A DNA stretch of 64,000 bases from Streptococcus mitis (GCF_946190375.1 NZ_CAMIAF010000007.1:1-64000), one strand, 5' to 3'. Shown: positions 49,059-59,261, counted from the first letter of the stretch. Notes: generated by a model from the sequence alone, not told the origin. Translations and numbers: made by a program.

Positions 49059-50180
49059 CTATACTCGTTCTCCATCACTATTTACTCTGTAGCCATCCAC
49101 CGTCGTATTGACAGCTAAGGCACCTGAAGAGTAAGAATAATACCACTTACCAGAGACTTGATACCATCCTGTTTTCATTGCTCCTGAACTATCCAGATAA
49201 TACCACAGACCATTTTCCTTTAACCAACCTGTCTGCATTTCACCAGATGATTTCAAATAATACCAGCTAGAACCGTCTTTCAACCAGCCCGTTGATTTAG
49301 AGCCATTTGATTTGAAATGATACCAACTACCATTTATTTTTTTCCAACCAACAGTCAGAACATCATTGGAACTACCTTCTGTTTGAATCTGCGATGACAC
49401 AACCTCCTCTAACTGAATATAGCGACGACTTCCACTATAAGATATATAACTCAACCACTTGTACCCATCTTTTTCAAGTATCTGATCATAATGAACACTC
49501 TCACCTGGAGAATAATAGGCAATTGAAGTTGCACTAGCTAAAGGTTGATTTTTAATAGCTGCCTTATTCTTAAAATAATGTGTTCCTCCTGAAGAAGACA
49601 AAGGTTGACTATTGAATACGTTGCTACTACTTACGACATTCCCTCCATCCAAATCTTTAAAATGAATAAATCCTGCCATTGTATTCGCTTTTATAATTCG
49701 TTTATTGTAGGATCCTGTATAACCATAGTTGTATTCCTCAATTTCTATATTATCCCCCATTACATTTGAAACCCAAGCAACATGACCATATCCTCCTGCA
49801 GTAGACCAAGCAATAGATCCAATCGTTGGTACACTATCTACACGATAGCCTTCACGACGAGCACGATACCCCCATTCATTCGCATTTCCATAAGCTCCTG
49901 GAATCTCAAAACCATTGACACTACTCAAGCGAAAGGCTGCAAATGAAGTACACTGACGAGAGTACATGCGCCACTTATCAATTTCCTGACTCCCATTTTT
50001 ATAGTAAGTAGGATAATCATCCCCACGCGCAATCGATCCATTTCCTCCAGAATAGGAATAGGCATATACACTATCACTCGCTACTAGCATCAATCCTACT
50101 GCTAAAAAAGGAACAACCTTTTTAACTGATTTTCTCAAAGAAAATCCTGTCTCTGTTACTTTGAATGGTAAAACTTTCAT
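49059..50180 (-). CDS. cbpD: Competence-induced choline-binding murein hydrolase CbpD
   Basis: 373 residues. Signal peptide ending SVYA (residue 40); CHAP amidase/peptidase domain with Cys77 (SRQCTSFAAFRL) and His in GYGHVAWVS; one SH3b-like domain (~200-260, THYFKNKAAIKNQPLAS); then four choline-binding repeats (pattern GW-K--G-WYY--S-G--). In competent cells CbpD lyses non-competent siblings to release DNA. Pneumococcal CbpD is longer (~448 residues) with two SH3b domains, so this is the shorter form. A SigX box lies 50 bases upstream. Confidence 0.9.
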   Translation of the reverse strand: MKVLPFKVTETGFSLRKSVKKVVPFLAVGLMLVASDSVYAYSYSGGNGSIARGDDYPTYYKNGSQEIDKWRMYSRQCTSFAAFRLSSVNGFEIPGAYGNANEWGYRARREGYRVDSVPTIGSIAWSTAGGYGHVAWVSNVMGDNIEIEEYNYGYTGSYNKRIIKANTMAGFIHFKDLDGGNVVSSSNVFNSQPLSSSGGTHYFKNKAAIKNQPLASATSIAYYSPGESVHYDQILEKDGYKWLSYISYSGSRRYIQLEEVVSSQIQTEGSSNDVLTVGWKKINGSWYHFKSNGSKSTGWLKDGSSWYYLKSSGEMQTGWLKENGLWYYLDSSGAMKTGWYQVSGKWYYSYSSGALAVNTTVDGYRVNSDGERV

Positions 50181-50229
50181 TCTTCCTCCTTGAAAAATAA
50201 TATAAATCGAAGATTGCCTTCACTTAAAC

Positions 50230-50237
50230 TATTCGGA
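50230..50237 (-). promoter_or_regulatory. SigX (cin) box of cbpD
   Basis: Minus-strand TCCGAATA, one base off TACGAATA, 50 bases ahead of the cbpD start. Late competence expression inferred from this and the gene's identity. Confidence 0.65.
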
Positions 50238-50247
50238 GAAAAAAGAA

Positions 50248-50270
50248 AAAGTGAGAAAATTTCTCACTTT
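50248..50270 (-). terminator. Terminator overlapping the veg stop codon
   Basis: AAAGTGAGAA / TTCTCACTTT stem, then TTCTTTTTTC. It isolates cbpD from the rplI-dnaB-veg transcript. Confidence 0.8.
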
Positions 50271-50535
50271 AGTCAAGATAATGAATCAAATTCTTTTCTG
50301 TAAGGATATCTGAGTAAGTAAAGGATTCAACGTAAACATTAGCTTGTTTATCTCCTTCAACGTTCCCAAATTCAACGATAAATAGGGATGGATAAACCTC
50401 AATTAGCTTACCCAATCTATTTTTTTGGCGCTTACGACCATTCTCCAAAGTCATTTCTACGACTTGTCCCTCATGTGCCTTGATTTCTTCTTTGATTTTT
50501 TTCATCTTGGCTACATCTGTAAATGCATCTGACAT
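50269..50535 (-). CDS. Veg family protein
   Basis: 88 residues with the Veg-family core (EGQVVEMTLENGRKRQKNRLGKL, cut here as a small beta-barrel pattern). In Bacillus subtilis Veg affects biofilm genes and spore outgrowth; the streptococcal role is not known. One base separates it from dnaB. Confidence 0.85.
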   Translation of the reverse strand: MSDAFTDVAKMKKIKEEIKAHEGQVVEMTLENGRKRQKNRLGKLIEVYPSLFIVEFGNVEGDKQANVYVESFTYSDILTEKNLIHYLD

Positions 50536-50536
50536 C

Positions 50537-51889
50537 TTATGCCTCCCTCTTTGAGATACTTGAAAATTTATTGTATTCTTTTTGGAAAATTAATTCCACC
50601 GTTCCACGAGCTCCACTACGGTTTTTCTCGATAATAACTTCTACCTTATTATTCGGTATGCCTTCCTCTTCTTCACCACCACGCTCATAGTAATCGTCGC
50701 GATAAAGAAAGGCTACGATATCAGCGTCCTGCTCAATAGACCCAGATTCACGAATATCAGACAAGACCGGTCTCTTATCCTGACGTTGTTCTACACCACG
50801 AGAAAGCTGACTTAGAGCGATTACTGGAACCTTCAGTTCCTTAGCTAAAATTTTCAACTGACGTGAAATTTCTGAAACCTCTTGTTGACGATTTTCCCGA
50901 CCAGTTCCCGTGATAAGCTGCAAATAGTCTATTAAAATCAAACCAAGATTGCCCGTTTCTTGAGCCAGTTTACGAGAACGAGAACGAATCTCTGTAATCC
51001 GAATCCCTGGCGTATCATCGATATAGATACTTGCATTCGCTAGATTCCCTTGAGCAATGGTATACTTTTGCCATTCCTCATCAGTCAATTGACCCGTACG
51101 GATAGAATAGGATTCCACCAAACCTTCTGCAGCTAACATACGGTCTACTAGACTTTCCGCACCCATTTCGAGTGAAAAAATAGCAACTGTTTTGTCCAAC
51201 TTAGTCCCAATATTCTGAGCAATATTCAAGGCAAAGGCTGTCTTACCAACCGCCGGACGGGCTGCTAGGATAATCAACTCCTCCTCATGAAGTCCAGTCG
51301 TCATATGATCCAAGTCACGATAGCCTGTCGCAATACCTGTAATATCGGTCGTTTGTTGCGAGCGAGCTTCCAGATTTCCAAAGTTGACATTCAACACATC
51401 TCGAATATTCTTAAATCCACTTCGATTAGCATTTTCGCTGACATCAATCAGGCCTTTTTCTGCCTGAGCAATGATTTCATCAGCTGGTTGCGAAGCCTCG
51501 TAAGCTTGATTGACAGACTCTGTCAACTTAGCGATTAATCGCCGTAACATAGCCTTTTCTGCAACAATTTTAGCATAATACTCCGCATTAGCAGAAGTTG
51601 GCACAGAATTGACAATCTCAACCAGGTAAGACAAGCCACCAATATTCTGCAAATCACCTTGATTATCAAGGATAGTACGAACCGTTGTTGCATCTATGGC
51701 ATCCCCACGATCGGATAAATCGACCATAGCTTGGAAAATCAAACGATGGGCATACTTAAAAAAGTCTCGAGACTCAATATATTCTCGCACAAAAACAAGC
51801 TTGCTCTCGTCAATAAAGATAGCCCCTAAAACGGATTGCTCAGCTAAGATATCTTGAGGTTGTACTCGTAACTCTTCTACTTCTGCCAT
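50537..51889 (-). CDS. dnaB: Replicative DNA helicase DnaB
   Basis: 450 residues: N-terminal primase-interacting helical domain, then a RecA-like helicase domain with Walker A ARPAVGKTAFAL, LIDYLQLI and the arginine-finger region QLSRGVEQR. It unwinds DNA at the fork (named DnaC in B. subtilis nomenclature). Follows rplI by 43 bases. Confidence 0.96.
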   Translation of the reverse strand: MAEVEELRVQPQDILAEQSVLGAIFIDESKLVFVREYIESRDFFKYAHRLIFQAMVDLSDRGDAIDATTVRTILDNQGDLQNIGGLSYLVEIVNSVPTSANAEYYAKIVAEKAMLRRLIAKLTESVNQAYEASQPADEIIAQAEKGLIDVSENANRSGFKNIRDVLNVNFGNLEARSQQTTDITGIATGYRDLDHMTTGLHEEELIILAARPAVGKTAFALNIAQNIGTKLDKTVAIFSLEMGAESLVDRMLAAEGLVESYSIRTGQLTDEEWQKYTIAQGNLANASIYIDDTPGIRITEIRSRSRKLAQETGNLGLILIDYLQLITGTGRENRQQEVSEISRQLKILAKELKVPVIALSQLSRGVEQRQDKRPVLSDIRESGSIEQDADIVAFLYRDDYYERGGEEEEGIPNNKVEVIIEKNRSGARGTVELIFQKEYNKFSSISKREA

Positions 51890-51932
51890 CAGACTTCCCT
51901 TCCTTTTACAATCTTGTCAAGAAAGTGTAAAT

Positions 51933-52385
51933 TTACCCTTCTTTCACACGAAGATTGATCACACTTGTGATATCTTGATAGATTTTCACTGGTACATCAA
52001 TCAAACCAACTGCTCGAATCGGAGCTTGTACTTGAATATGACGTTTATCAATCTTAATTCCAAATTGCTTTTGCAGTTCTTCTGCAATCTTCTTATTGGT
52101 AATTGAACCAAAGGTACGACCATCTGGACCAACTTTTTCAACAAATTCTACAACTGTTTCTTCTGCTTCTAGTTGGGCTTTAATTGCTTTTGCTTCTGCA
52201 ATCATCTCAGCGTGAGCTTTTTCTTCAGATTTTTGTTTACCACGAAGCTCACCTACCGCTTGAGCAGTCGCTTCTTTGGCTAGATTCTTTTTGATAAGAA
52301 AGTTTTGCGCATACCCTGTTGGTACTTCCTTAATTTCGCCTTTTTTACCTTTTCCTTTAACATCTGCTAAAAAGATTACTTTCAT
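51933..52385 (-). CDS. rplI: 50S ribosomal protein L9
   Basis: 150 residues: [18 protein letters not shown]-terminal 23S-binding domain, long connecting helix, C-terminal domain. ATGA overlap with the pde1 stop, so translation is coupled. Confidence 0.97.
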   Translation of the reverse strand: MKVIFLADVKGKGKKGEIKEVPTGYAQNFLIKKNLAKEATAQAVGELRGKQKSEEKAHAEMIAEAKAIKAQLEAEETVVEFVEKVGPDGRTFGSITNKKIAEELQKQFGIKIDKRHIQVQAPIRAVGLIDVPVKIYQDITSVINLRVKEG

Positions 52386-54355
52386 TCTTCTTTCTCCTTT
52401 TCCTTTATTTCATTTAATACAATTTCTGTCAGTTTTTCACCTGCTTCTGACAAGGTTGAATCCTTAATTTGAGCTGCTGCCAAATTAAAGTGGCCTCCAC
52501 CTCCCAGCTCTTCCATGATCCGTTGTACATTCAGTTTACTACGACTTCGAGCTGAGATAGAGATAAATCCTTGTGTATTCTTCGCAAGAACAAAACTCGC
52601 TTCAATACCTGACATAGCTAACATGGCATCTGCTGCCTTACTAATAACAACCGTATCATAGCATTTCGAGTCCTTAGCCTCTGCTATCAGTACATCTGAA
52701 CCTAATTTACGTCCCTGTAAAATCAGTTCATTGACCTCACGATATTCTTCAAAATCTGTCGCAGCGATTTCTTGGATAGCAATACTATCACTTCCTCTCG
52801 TTCTGAGATAGCTAGCAACATCAAATGTCCGACTAGTCACTCGTGAGGTGAAATTTTTAGTATCCAGCATCATACCAGCCATTAAAACACTTGCTTGCAT
52901 ACGACTCAAACGATTTTTCTTAGAATTCTGGAACTGAATCAATTCCGTTACCAACTCACTGGCACTACTTGCACCACTTTCGATATAAGTAATAACCGCA
53001 TTATCTGGAAAATCCTGATCCCTTCTATGGTGGTCAATAACAATAGTTTGGGTAAATAAATCATAAAATTCTTTCGATAAAGTTAAAGCTGTCTTTGAAT
53101 GGTCTACAAGAATCAACAAAGAACGATTGGTTACCATCCCCATTGCATCCTTAACAGACAACAACTTCGTAACTCCTTCTTTTTCTAAGAATGAAACAGC
53201 TCGTTCAATATCCGGCGACATTTGTTCTTCATCATAAAGAGCATAACTATTTTCTGTTACATTACTAGCAAATAACTGCATACCTACAGCAGAACCCAAA
53301 GCATCCATATCAAGGTTTTTATGACCAACTACAAAAACCTGATCTACACTTCTAATTTTATCTGAAATAGCTGTCATCATAGCGCGCGTACGTGTCCTTG
53401 TACGCTTGATTGACGCCGCAGATCCACCACCAAAATAAACGGGATTTTTCGTTTCGTCATTCTCCTTGACAACCACTTGGTCGCCACCACGCACTTCAGC
53501 CAAGTTTAAGTTGAGCAATGCAACTTTCCCTATCTCATCATGATTTCCATCACCATAAGAAAATCCCATACTTAAGGTCAAGGGCAACTGTCTCTGTTTC
53601 GACTCTTCTCTGAAAGAATCAATAACAGAAAATTTATCGTTCATCAATCCCTCAAGCACCGTGTAGTCCGTAAATAGATAAAAGCGATCCATACTTACTC
53701 GACGGGAGAACATGGCATGTTTACCAGCAAATTCTGAAACAAAATTGGCTACAAAACTATTGATATGACTGATATCAGACTCCGATGTTTCATCTTCTAA
53801 ATCATCATAGTTGTCAACGGAAACGATCCCAATCACAGGTCGACTCGTTACTAACTCAACAGTCGCTTCGTATTCTCCAGACACATCAAAGAAGTAAAGA
53901 ACTCCAGACACCTTGTCCATATGAACCGAATAGCGGGTCTCACCCAAGGTAGCATAAGAACCTGGATTTCCTACCGATGCCTTGATAATTGTTTGAATTA
54001 ATGCCACATCAATCTCGCCCACTTCATTAGTCAAAATCAATTCAGCATAAGGATTAAACCATTCAACTTCACCTGACGACAAGTCTAATTTAATAACTCC
54101 GACAGGCATCTGTTCTAACAAGGTTGTCAAACTTTCTTCAGCTTGGTGGTTTACATACTGGATTTGTTCTACTTCACTCCTTGAGTAGTAGTCTCTCTGA
54201 TGGATGAATAGTAAAATATATGAACCCAAAATAAGTAGCAAAAGAAATAGCGTTACCAGTGTATTCGTTACAAAAACAAGTTGCACAGATAGCACTCCGA
54301 ACGCCACTATTCCTAATATTAAGGGGAAAATAGGACTTACATAAAATTTTTTCAT
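52382..54355 (-). CDS. pde1: Cyclic-di-AMP phosphodiesterase, GdpP/Pde1 type
   Basis: 657 residues from ATG 54355 (AGAGG seven bases upstream). Two N-terminal membrane helices, a PAS-like domain, a degenerate GGDEF domain (~175-300) and DHH-DHHA1 phosphodiesterase domains: [19 protein letters not shown] and the C-terminal [13 protein letters not shown]. It hydrolyses c-di-AMP to pApA, tuning potassium and osmotic balance. First gene of a unit with rplI and dnaB. Confidence 0.93.
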   Translation of the reverse strand: MKKFYVSPIFPLILGIVAFGVLSVQLVFVTNTLVTLFLLLLILGSYILLFIHQRDYYSRSEVEQIQYVNHQAEESLTTLLEQMPVGVIKLDLSSGEVEWFNPYAELILTNEVGEIDVALIQTIIKASVGNPGSYATLGETRYSVHMDKVSGVLYFFDVSGEYEATVELVTSRPVIGIVSVDNYDDLEDETSESDISHINSFVANFVSEFAGKHAMFSRRVSMDRFYLFTDYTVLEGLMNDKFSVIDSFREESKQRQLPLTLSMGFSYGDGNHDEIGKVALLNLNLAEVRGGDQVVVKENDETKNPVYFGGGSAASIKRTRTRTRAMMTAISDKIRSVDQVFVVGHKNLDMDALGSAVGMQLFASNVTENSYALYDEEQMSPDIERAVSFLEKEGVTKLLSVKDAMGMVTNRSLLILVDHSKTALTLSKEFYDLFTQTIVIDHHRRDQDFPDNAVITYIESGASSASELVTELIQFQNSKKNRLSRMQASVLMAGMMLDTKNFTSRVTSRTFDVASYLRTRGSDSIAIQEIAATDFEEYREVNELILQGRKLGSDVLIAEAKDSKCYDTVVISKAADAMLAMSGIEASFVLAKNTQGFISISARSRSKLNVQRIMEELGGGGHFNLAAAQIKDSTLSEAGEKLTEIVLNEIKEKEKEE

Positions 54356-54443
54356 TCCAAACCTCTTGGCACCCATTATACCATAATAACCACCAAAAAG
54401 CGACTTTTTAAAAGTGTAATCAGTAATTCTATCAATTATAAGA

Positions 54444-54478
54444 AAAAGGAGGTTTACAATTCAGTAAACCTTCCTTTA
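54444..54478 (-). terminator. Terminator after hpf
   Basis: Minus-strand AAGGAAGGTTTAC pairs with GTAAACCTCCTT with one bulge, followed by TTTCTT. Confidence 0.85.
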
Positions 54479-54490
54479 CACATATTGAAA

Positions 54491-55039
54491 TTAAGATTCT
54501 TTAACTTCTAACAAACCAATTTCGCCATCCTCACGACGATAAATCACATTGGTTGTCTGATCTTCAACATCCACATAGATAAAGAAATCATGTCCCAACA
54601 AATCCATCTGTAGAATAGCTTCTTCCAAATCCATTGGTTTTAAATCAATTTGTTTTGAACGAACAACTCTAGATTGGACAACATTTGGATCTTCCACCAA
54701 AGCATCTGTAAATAATTGACTAGTTGCTACCTTAGTTTTATTTTTACGCTCGATTTTTGTTTTATTTTTACGAATCTGACGTTCAATTTTATCGGTTACA
54801 AGGTCAATTGAACCATACATATCTTGAGACACATCTTCTGCACGAAGAGTAATTGAGCCAAGCGGAATCGTTACTTCCACTTTAGCAGTTTTTTCACGAT
54901 ACACCTTCAAGTTAACTCGAGCATCCAACTCTTGTTCAGCTTGAAAATACTTTTCGATCTTTTCGAGTTTAGAAACTACATAATCACGAATTGCTTCTGT
55001 TACTTCTAGGTTTTCACCACGGATACTATATTTAATCAT
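54491..55039 (-). CDS. hpf: Ribosome hibernation-promoting factor, long form
   Basis: 182 residues: N-terminal S30AE ribosome-binding domain (MIKYSIRGENLEVTEAIRDYV) and a C-terminal dimerisation domain (MDLEEAILQMDLLGHDFFIY) separated by a Lys/Asn-rich linker. It pairs 70S ribosomes into inactive 100S dimers in stationary phase. Own promoter at 55081-55109. Confidence 0.95.
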   Translation of the reverse strand: MIKYSIRGENLEVTEAIRDYVVSKLEKIEKYFQAEQELDARVNLKVYREKTAKVEVTIPLGSITLRAEDVSQDMYGSIDLVTDKIERQIRKNKTKIERKNKTKVATSQLFTDALVEDPNVVQSRVVRSKQIDLKPMDLEEAILQMDLLGHDFFIYVDVEDQTTNVIYRREDGEIGLLEVKES

Positions 55040-55080
55040 ATGAGTACCTTCTTTCTAAACATTTTTGTTTTTCTGATTTC

Positions 55081-55109
55081 ATTATAACGCTTTCATTTTA
55101 TTTTTGCAA
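55081..55109 (-). promoter_or_regulatory. Promoter of hpf
   Basis: Minus-strand TTGCAA (55104-55109), 17-bp spacer, TATAAT (55081-55086). The spacer/-10 contains ATGAAAGCGTTATAAT, a partial cre match, so CcpA control is possible. Confidence 0.7.
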
Positions 55110-55118
55110 ATTTTTTCC

Positions 55119-55781
55119 TCATCTTACAAGGGAAAATGTTTTCACATCCTCAGCACCCGCTTCTTCCAGCAGTCTCTTCACACGATTTATAGTTGTTCCA
55201 GTAGTATAAATATCATCTATAAGTAGGATTTTTTTAGGAATAGTGACTCCACTTTTAATAAAGAAAGGAAATTCTGTCTCCAAACGCTCTGAGCGACTTT
55301 TAGAAGAACTAGCTCGCTCTTCTCTCTTTTCTAATAAATCCAGATACGCAAAGCCTGCTGCATCAACTAAACCTTCAACCTGATTAAATCCTCTATCAGC
55401 ATATCTATCAGGACTTAGGGGAATTACAACAAATTGATACTCTTTGTACTTTTTTAACTCCTCACTTAAAAATGAAGCGAACACTTTTCTTAAAAGGAAG
55501 TCTCCATCAAACTTATACCGACTGAAAAAATCCTTCATAGCTTGATTGTAAGTAAAAATCGCTCTATGACTGACTTCAACTCCTTCTTTACACCAAAATT
55601 GACAATCTTGACACTTCGTTGACAATCCTGTTTTCATACAGTTTGGACAGTACTCTTCTCCAATTCTCTCAAAAGTAGAATCACAATCTAAACAAAGACA
55701 GGAGACATCATTCTTCAGAAGTAAGAGACTACTGAAAGTTAAAACAGCCTTTATAATCTGCCCACATAACAAACACTTCAT
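55119..55781 (-). CDS. comFC: Competence phosphoribosyltransferase-like protein ComFC
   Basis: 220 residues: N-terminal zinc ribbon-like Cys pairs (MKCLLCGQ, CLDCDSTFE, YCPNC, KCQDC) and a C-terminal PRTase loop LLIDDIYTTGTT. It works with ComFA in DNA uptake during transformation. Overlaps comFA by four bases. Confidence 0.94.
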   Translation of the reverse strand: MKCLLCGQIIKAVLTFSSLLLLKNDVSCLCLDCDSTFERIGEEYCPNCMKTGLSTKCQDCQFWCKEGVEVSHRAIFTYNQAMKDFFSRYKFDGDFLLRKVFASFLSEELKKYKEYQFVVIPLSPDRYADRGFNQVEGLVDAAGFAYLDLLEKREERASSSKSRSERLETEFPFFIKSGVTIPKKILLIDDIYTTGTTINRVKRLLEEAGAEDVKTFSLVR

Positions 55782-57076
55782 AGACCCGCCTCCTTATTCA
55801 TCTGTTGAATTTCCTTAATTGCCTTCTTGATTGAAGTATTTAACCCATCATGGAAAAAAAGCAAATCTCCTGTCGGTCTGTCCATACTCCGACCGACACG
55901 TCCTCCAATCTGTATTAAACTAGACTTGGTAAACAGACGATGATTGGCCTCTACTACGAAAACATCCACACAAGGAAAGGTAACTCCACGCTCCAATATT
56001 GTCGTACTGATAAGTATTGTCAGTTCTCCATCTCGAAAAGCTTGCACCTGCTCTAATCGATCTTCCGTAACTGAAGACACAAAACCAATTTTCTCATGCG
56101 GAAATTCCTTCTGTAAGACTTCTTTTAATTGCTCCCCTTTCTTAATTTCTGAAGCAAAAATGAGTAACGGATAAGCTGTCTTTCTCTGATTCTTAATATA
56201 AGTCTTTAACTTTGATGACAAACGATTCTTATCCAAATAGCGATTAAAATCCGATAACCAAACTGGCTTAGGAATAATCAATGGATTTCCATGAAATCGT
56301 CTAGGCAAACTCAACCTTTTTAATTCTCCTAAACGAACCTTCCTATCTAACTCATCGGTAGAAGTCGCTGTTAAAAAGATTCTCAAGCCATTCTCCTTTA
56401 CACTATTCTTGACAGCATGGTAAAGCGTGGGATTGTCAACATAAGGAAAGGCATCTACTTCATCCACTATCAGCAAATCAAAAGCTTGATAAAACTTCAA
56501 TAACTGATGGGTCGTCGCAACAACTAGTGGTGTTCGAAAATACGGCTCTGATTCTCCGTGTAGTAAAGATATCTCGCAAGCAAAATCATCTTGCAGGCGC
56601 TTGTACAGCTCCAAACAAACATCTATGCGAGGACTGGCCAAACACACTGCACCACCCCTATTAATCACCTTAGCCACAACTTGATAAATCATTTCTGTCT
56701 TTCCAGCCCCTGTCACCGCATGAACTAAAGTTGGCTCTTGCTTCTCTACTGCTCGAATCAGTCCCTCTGACACCTTCTCTTGAAAAGGAGTTAATTGACC
56801 ACGCCATTTAAGAACATCTTGCTTCGGAAAATCCTCCTGTGGGAAATAGTATAAAGCTTGATCACTCCTGACTCGCTTCATAATTAAGCACTCCCGACAA
56901 TAGTAAGCACCAATGGGCAAATACCATTCTTCTAGAATAGTACTATTACAACGTTGACAGAAAAGTTTCCCCTTCTCCTTTCTCATTGCTGGAAATTTCT
57001 CCGCCAACTGACGTTCCTCTTCTGTTAATTCATTCTCCGTAAACAAACGACCGAGATAATTTGGATTTACTTTCAT
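55778..57076 (-). CDS. comFA: DNA-uptake helicase ComFA
   Basis: 432 residues: a four-Cys zinc motif (FCQRCNS and YYCREC), Walker A VTGAGKTE, a DEVD box in LLIVDEVDAFP, and helicase motifs VI-like QIGGRVGRSMDR. An ATPase thought to pull single-stranded DNA into the cell. A perfect SigX box ends eight bases before the ATG, leaving no room for a leader. Confidence 0.95.
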   Translation of the reverse strand: MKVNPNYLGRLFTENELTEEERQLAEKFPAMRKEKGKLFCQRCNSTILEEWYLPIGAYYCRECLIMKRVRSDQALYYFPQEDFPKQDVLKWRGQLTPFQEKVSEGLIRAVEKQEPTLVHAVTGAGKTEMIYQVVAKVINRGGAVCLASPRIDVCLELYKRLQDDFACEISLLHGESEPYFRTPLVVATTHQLLKFYQAFDLLIVDEVDAFPYVDNPTLYHAVKNSVKENGLRIFLTATSTDELDRKVRLGELKRLSLPRRFHGNPLIIPKPVWLSDFNRYLDKNRLSSKLKTYIKNQRKTAYPLLIFASEIKKGEQLKEVLQKEFPHEKIGFVSSVTEDRLEQVQAFRDGELTILISTTILERGVTFPCVDVFVVEANHRLFTKSSLIQIGGRVGRSMDRPTGDLLFFHDGLNTSIKKAIKEIQQMNKEAGL

Positions 57077-57083
57077 ACTTCTT

Positions 57084-57091
57084 TATTCGTA
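57084..57091 (-). promoter_or_regulatory. SigX (cin) box of comFA-comFC
   Basis: Minus-strand TACGAATA, perfect consensus, with only AAGAAGT between it and the comFA ATG. Transcription should start at or beside the ATG. Confidence 0.85.
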
Positions 57092-57119
57092 AAAACTAGC
57101 ACTTTAGATGATTTTTTAG

Positions 57120-57125
57120 TACAAT
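57120..57125 (+). promoter_or_regulatory. -10 of yigZ, six bases before the start codon
   Basis: TACAAT, with ATG beginning seven bases later and no ribosome-binding site; the -35 is weak. Predicts a leaderless yigZ message. Confidence 0.5.
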
Positions 57126-57131
57126 TAAATC

Positions 57132-57767
57132 ATGGAATTTAGAACAATTAAAGAGGACGGACAAGTCCAAGAAGAAATCAAAAAATCCCGCTTTATCTGT
57201 CATGCCAAGCGTGTTTATAGCGAAGAAGAGGCTCGTGACTTCATTACTGCCATCAAGAAAGAGCACTACAAAGCTACGCATAACTGCTCTGCCTTCATTA
57301 TTGGAGAACGTAGTGAAATCAAACGAACAAGTGATGATGGTGAGCCTAGTGGTACTGCTGGCGTTCCCATGCTAGGGGTACTAGAAAATCACAACCTCAC
57401 CAATGTCTGTGTGGTAGTGACACGCTACTTTGGTGGCATTAAACTAGGCGCTGGAGGACTGATTCGTGCTTACGCCGGCAGTATTGCCTTAGCTGTCAAA
57501 GAAATTGGCATCATTGAAATAAAGGAACAGGCGGGCATTGCTATTCAAATGTCTTACGCTCAGTATCAAGAGTACAGTAACTTCCTTAAAGAACATAATC
57601 TCATGGAGCTGGATACAAACTTTACAGATCAAGTCGATACGATGATTTATGTTGATAAAGAAGAAAAAGAAACTATTAAAGCTGCACTTGTAGAGTTTTT
57701 TAATGGAAAAGTCACTTTAACTGATCAAGGTTTACGCGAAGTTGAAGTTCCTGTAAACTTAGTGTAA
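57132..57767 (+). CDS. yigZ: YigZ/IMPACT family protein
   Basis: 211 residues: N-terminal UPF0029/IMPACT domain (KKSRFICHAKRV, NHNLTNVCVVVTRYFGGIKLGAGGL) and a C-terminal EF-G-like ferredoxin fold. The biochemical role in bacteria is unsettled. Divergent from comFA across 55 bp; followed 15 bases later by the PH-domain gene. Confidence 0.9.
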   Translation: MEFRTIKEDGQVQEEIKKSRFICHAKRVYSEEEARDFITAIKKEHYKATHNCSAFIIGERSEIKRTSDDGEPSGTAGVPMLGVLENHNLTNVCVVVTRYFGGIKLGAGGLIRAYAGSIALAVKEIGIIEIKEQAGIAIQMSYAQYQEYSNFLKEHNLMELDTNFTDQVDTMIYVDKEEKETIKAALVEFFNGKVTLTDQGLREVEVPVNLV

Positions 57768-57782
57768 ACAAAGGAGAGAAAT

Positions 57783-58226
57783 ATGGCATTTGGAAAGTTC
57801 ATTCAAGGACTCGCTGGTAACTTTAGCGAGCAAAACAAAGAAACTCTTATCAAAGAATATGGACAATATTTACTAGAAAACGAAGAAATTCAAAGTGGAT
57901 ATAAACTTATTCGTGACTCAATTATATTTACCAATATACGTATTATCTTTACAGATAAACAAGGCGCTACTGGTCGTAAGATGTCTATTAAATCAATCTT
58001 TTTGATGAACATTGTTAACGTTGAAATGGAAACTGCGGGAGCAGGTATAGATGATAGTGAAATTACTATTACTTATTTAGAAAATATCTTTCTAAAAGCA
58101 CATAATGAACATTTTAGTGTTCACAAATTTGAATTCCCTAAGAAAACAGATATCGTTCCACTTTATACATATTTACTAGAATTAGCCTATCACAATCGCT
58201 TAAAAATTAATAGCTTAGACCTATGA
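57783..58226 (+). CDS. Bacterial PH-domain protein
   Basis: 147 residues; AAAGGAG upstream. Beta-rich single domain with YKLIRDSIIFTNIRIIFTDKQG, typical of bacterial PH-like (bPH) proteins, ending in a helix. No membrane segment. Function unknown; probably cotranscribed with yigZ. Confidence 0.75.
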   Translation: MAFGKFIQGLAGNFSEQNKETLIKEYGQYLLENEEIQSGYKLIRDSIIFTNIRIIFTDKQGATGRKMSIKSIFLMNIVNVEMETAGAGIDDSEITITYLENIFLKAHNEHFSVHKFEFPKKTDIVPLYTYLLELAYHNRLKINSLDL

Positions 58227-58228
58227 TA

Positions 58229-58260
58229 TAAAAAAATCCTATCGCTTCGATAGGATTTCT
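58229..58260 (+). terminator. Terminator after the PH-domain gene
   Basis: AAATCCTATCG CTTC CGATAGGATTT-type stem (AAATCCTATCGCTTCGATAGG) followed by TTTCTAT. Confidence 0.9.
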
Positions 58261-58264
58261 ATAT

Positions 58265-58293
58265 TTTACAAATGGTATAGATAGCGTTATACT
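58265..58293 (+). promoter_or_regulatory. Promoter of cysK
   Basis: TTTACA (58265-58270), 17-bp spacer, TATACT (58288-58293), 29 bases before the ATG. Confidence 0.7.
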
Positions 58294-58322
58294 AGAGATA
58301 TCTTATACAAAGAGGTATTCAT

Positions 58323-59249
58323 ATGTCTATTTATAACAACATTACTGAATTAATCGGTCAAACTCCGATTGTTAAACTCAACAACATTGTGCCAGAAGGT
58401 GCTGCAGATGTCTATGTAAAACTTGAAGCATTTAACCCTGGTTCTTCTGTAAAAGACCGTATTGCTCTTAGCATGATTGAAAAAGCTGAACAAGATGGTA
58501 TTCTGAAACCTGGTTCTACTATTGTTGAAGCAACAAGTGGAAACACTGGTATTGGACTTTCATGGGTAGGGGCTGCTAAAGGGTATAAAGTTGTTATCGT
58601 TATGCCTGAAACTATGAGTGTGGAACGACGTAAGATTATCCAAGCCTATGGTGCTGAACTCGTCCTTACTCCTGGTAGCGAAGGAATGAAAGGTGCTATT
58701 GCTAAGGCTCAAGAAATCGCTGCTGAACGTGATGGTTTCCTTCCTCTTCAATTTGATAACCCAGCAAATCCAGAAGTACACGAAAGAACAACAGGAGCTG
58801 AGATACTAGCTGCTTTCGGTAAAGATGGATTAGATGCCTTTGTTGCTGGAGTTGGTACCGGTGGAACGATTTCTGGTGTTTCTCATGCACTCAAATCAGC
58901 AAATTCAAACATTCAAGTTTATGCAGTGGAAGCTGATGAATCCGCCATTCTATCTGGTGAAAAACCTGGTCCTCACAAAATTCAAGGTATCTCAGCTGGA
59001 TTTATTCCTGATACACTTGATACAAAGGCTTATGATGGTATCGTTCGTGTAACATCAGATGATGCTCTTGCACTCGGACGTGAAATTGGTGGAAAAGAAG
59101 GCTTCCTTGTAGGGATTTCCTCAGCTGCAGCTATCTACGGAGCCATCGAGGTTGCCAAAAAATTAGGTACAGGTAAAAAAGTCCTTGCTCTAGCACCAGA
59201 TAACGGTGAACGTTATCTCTCTACAGCACTCTATGAATTTGAAGTTTAG
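58323..59249 (+). CDS. cysK: Cysteine synthase A
   Basis: 308 residues, PLP fold type II: Lys44 in [10 protein letters not shown] binds PLP, SGNTGIG holds the carboxylate, and GTGGTISGV is the phosphate cup. It makes cysteine from O-acetylserine and sulfide. Single-gene unit with its own promoter and terminator. Confidence 0.96.
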   Translation: MSIYNNITELIGQTPIVKLNNIVPEGAADVYVKLEAFNPGSSVKDRIALSMIEKAEQDGILKPGSTIVEATSGNTGIGLSWVGAAKGYKVVIVMPETMSVERRKIIQAYGAELVLTPGSEGMKGAIAKAQEIAAERDGFLPLQFDNPANPEVHERTTGAEILAAFGKDGLDAFVAGVGTGGTISGVSHALKSANSNIQVYAVEADESAILSGEKPGPHKIQGISAGFIPDTLDTKAYDGIVRVTSDDALALGREIGGKEGFLVGISSAAAIYGAIEVAKKLGTGKKVLALAPDNGERYLSTALYEFEV

Positions 59250-59261
59250 TCTCCTAAATAC

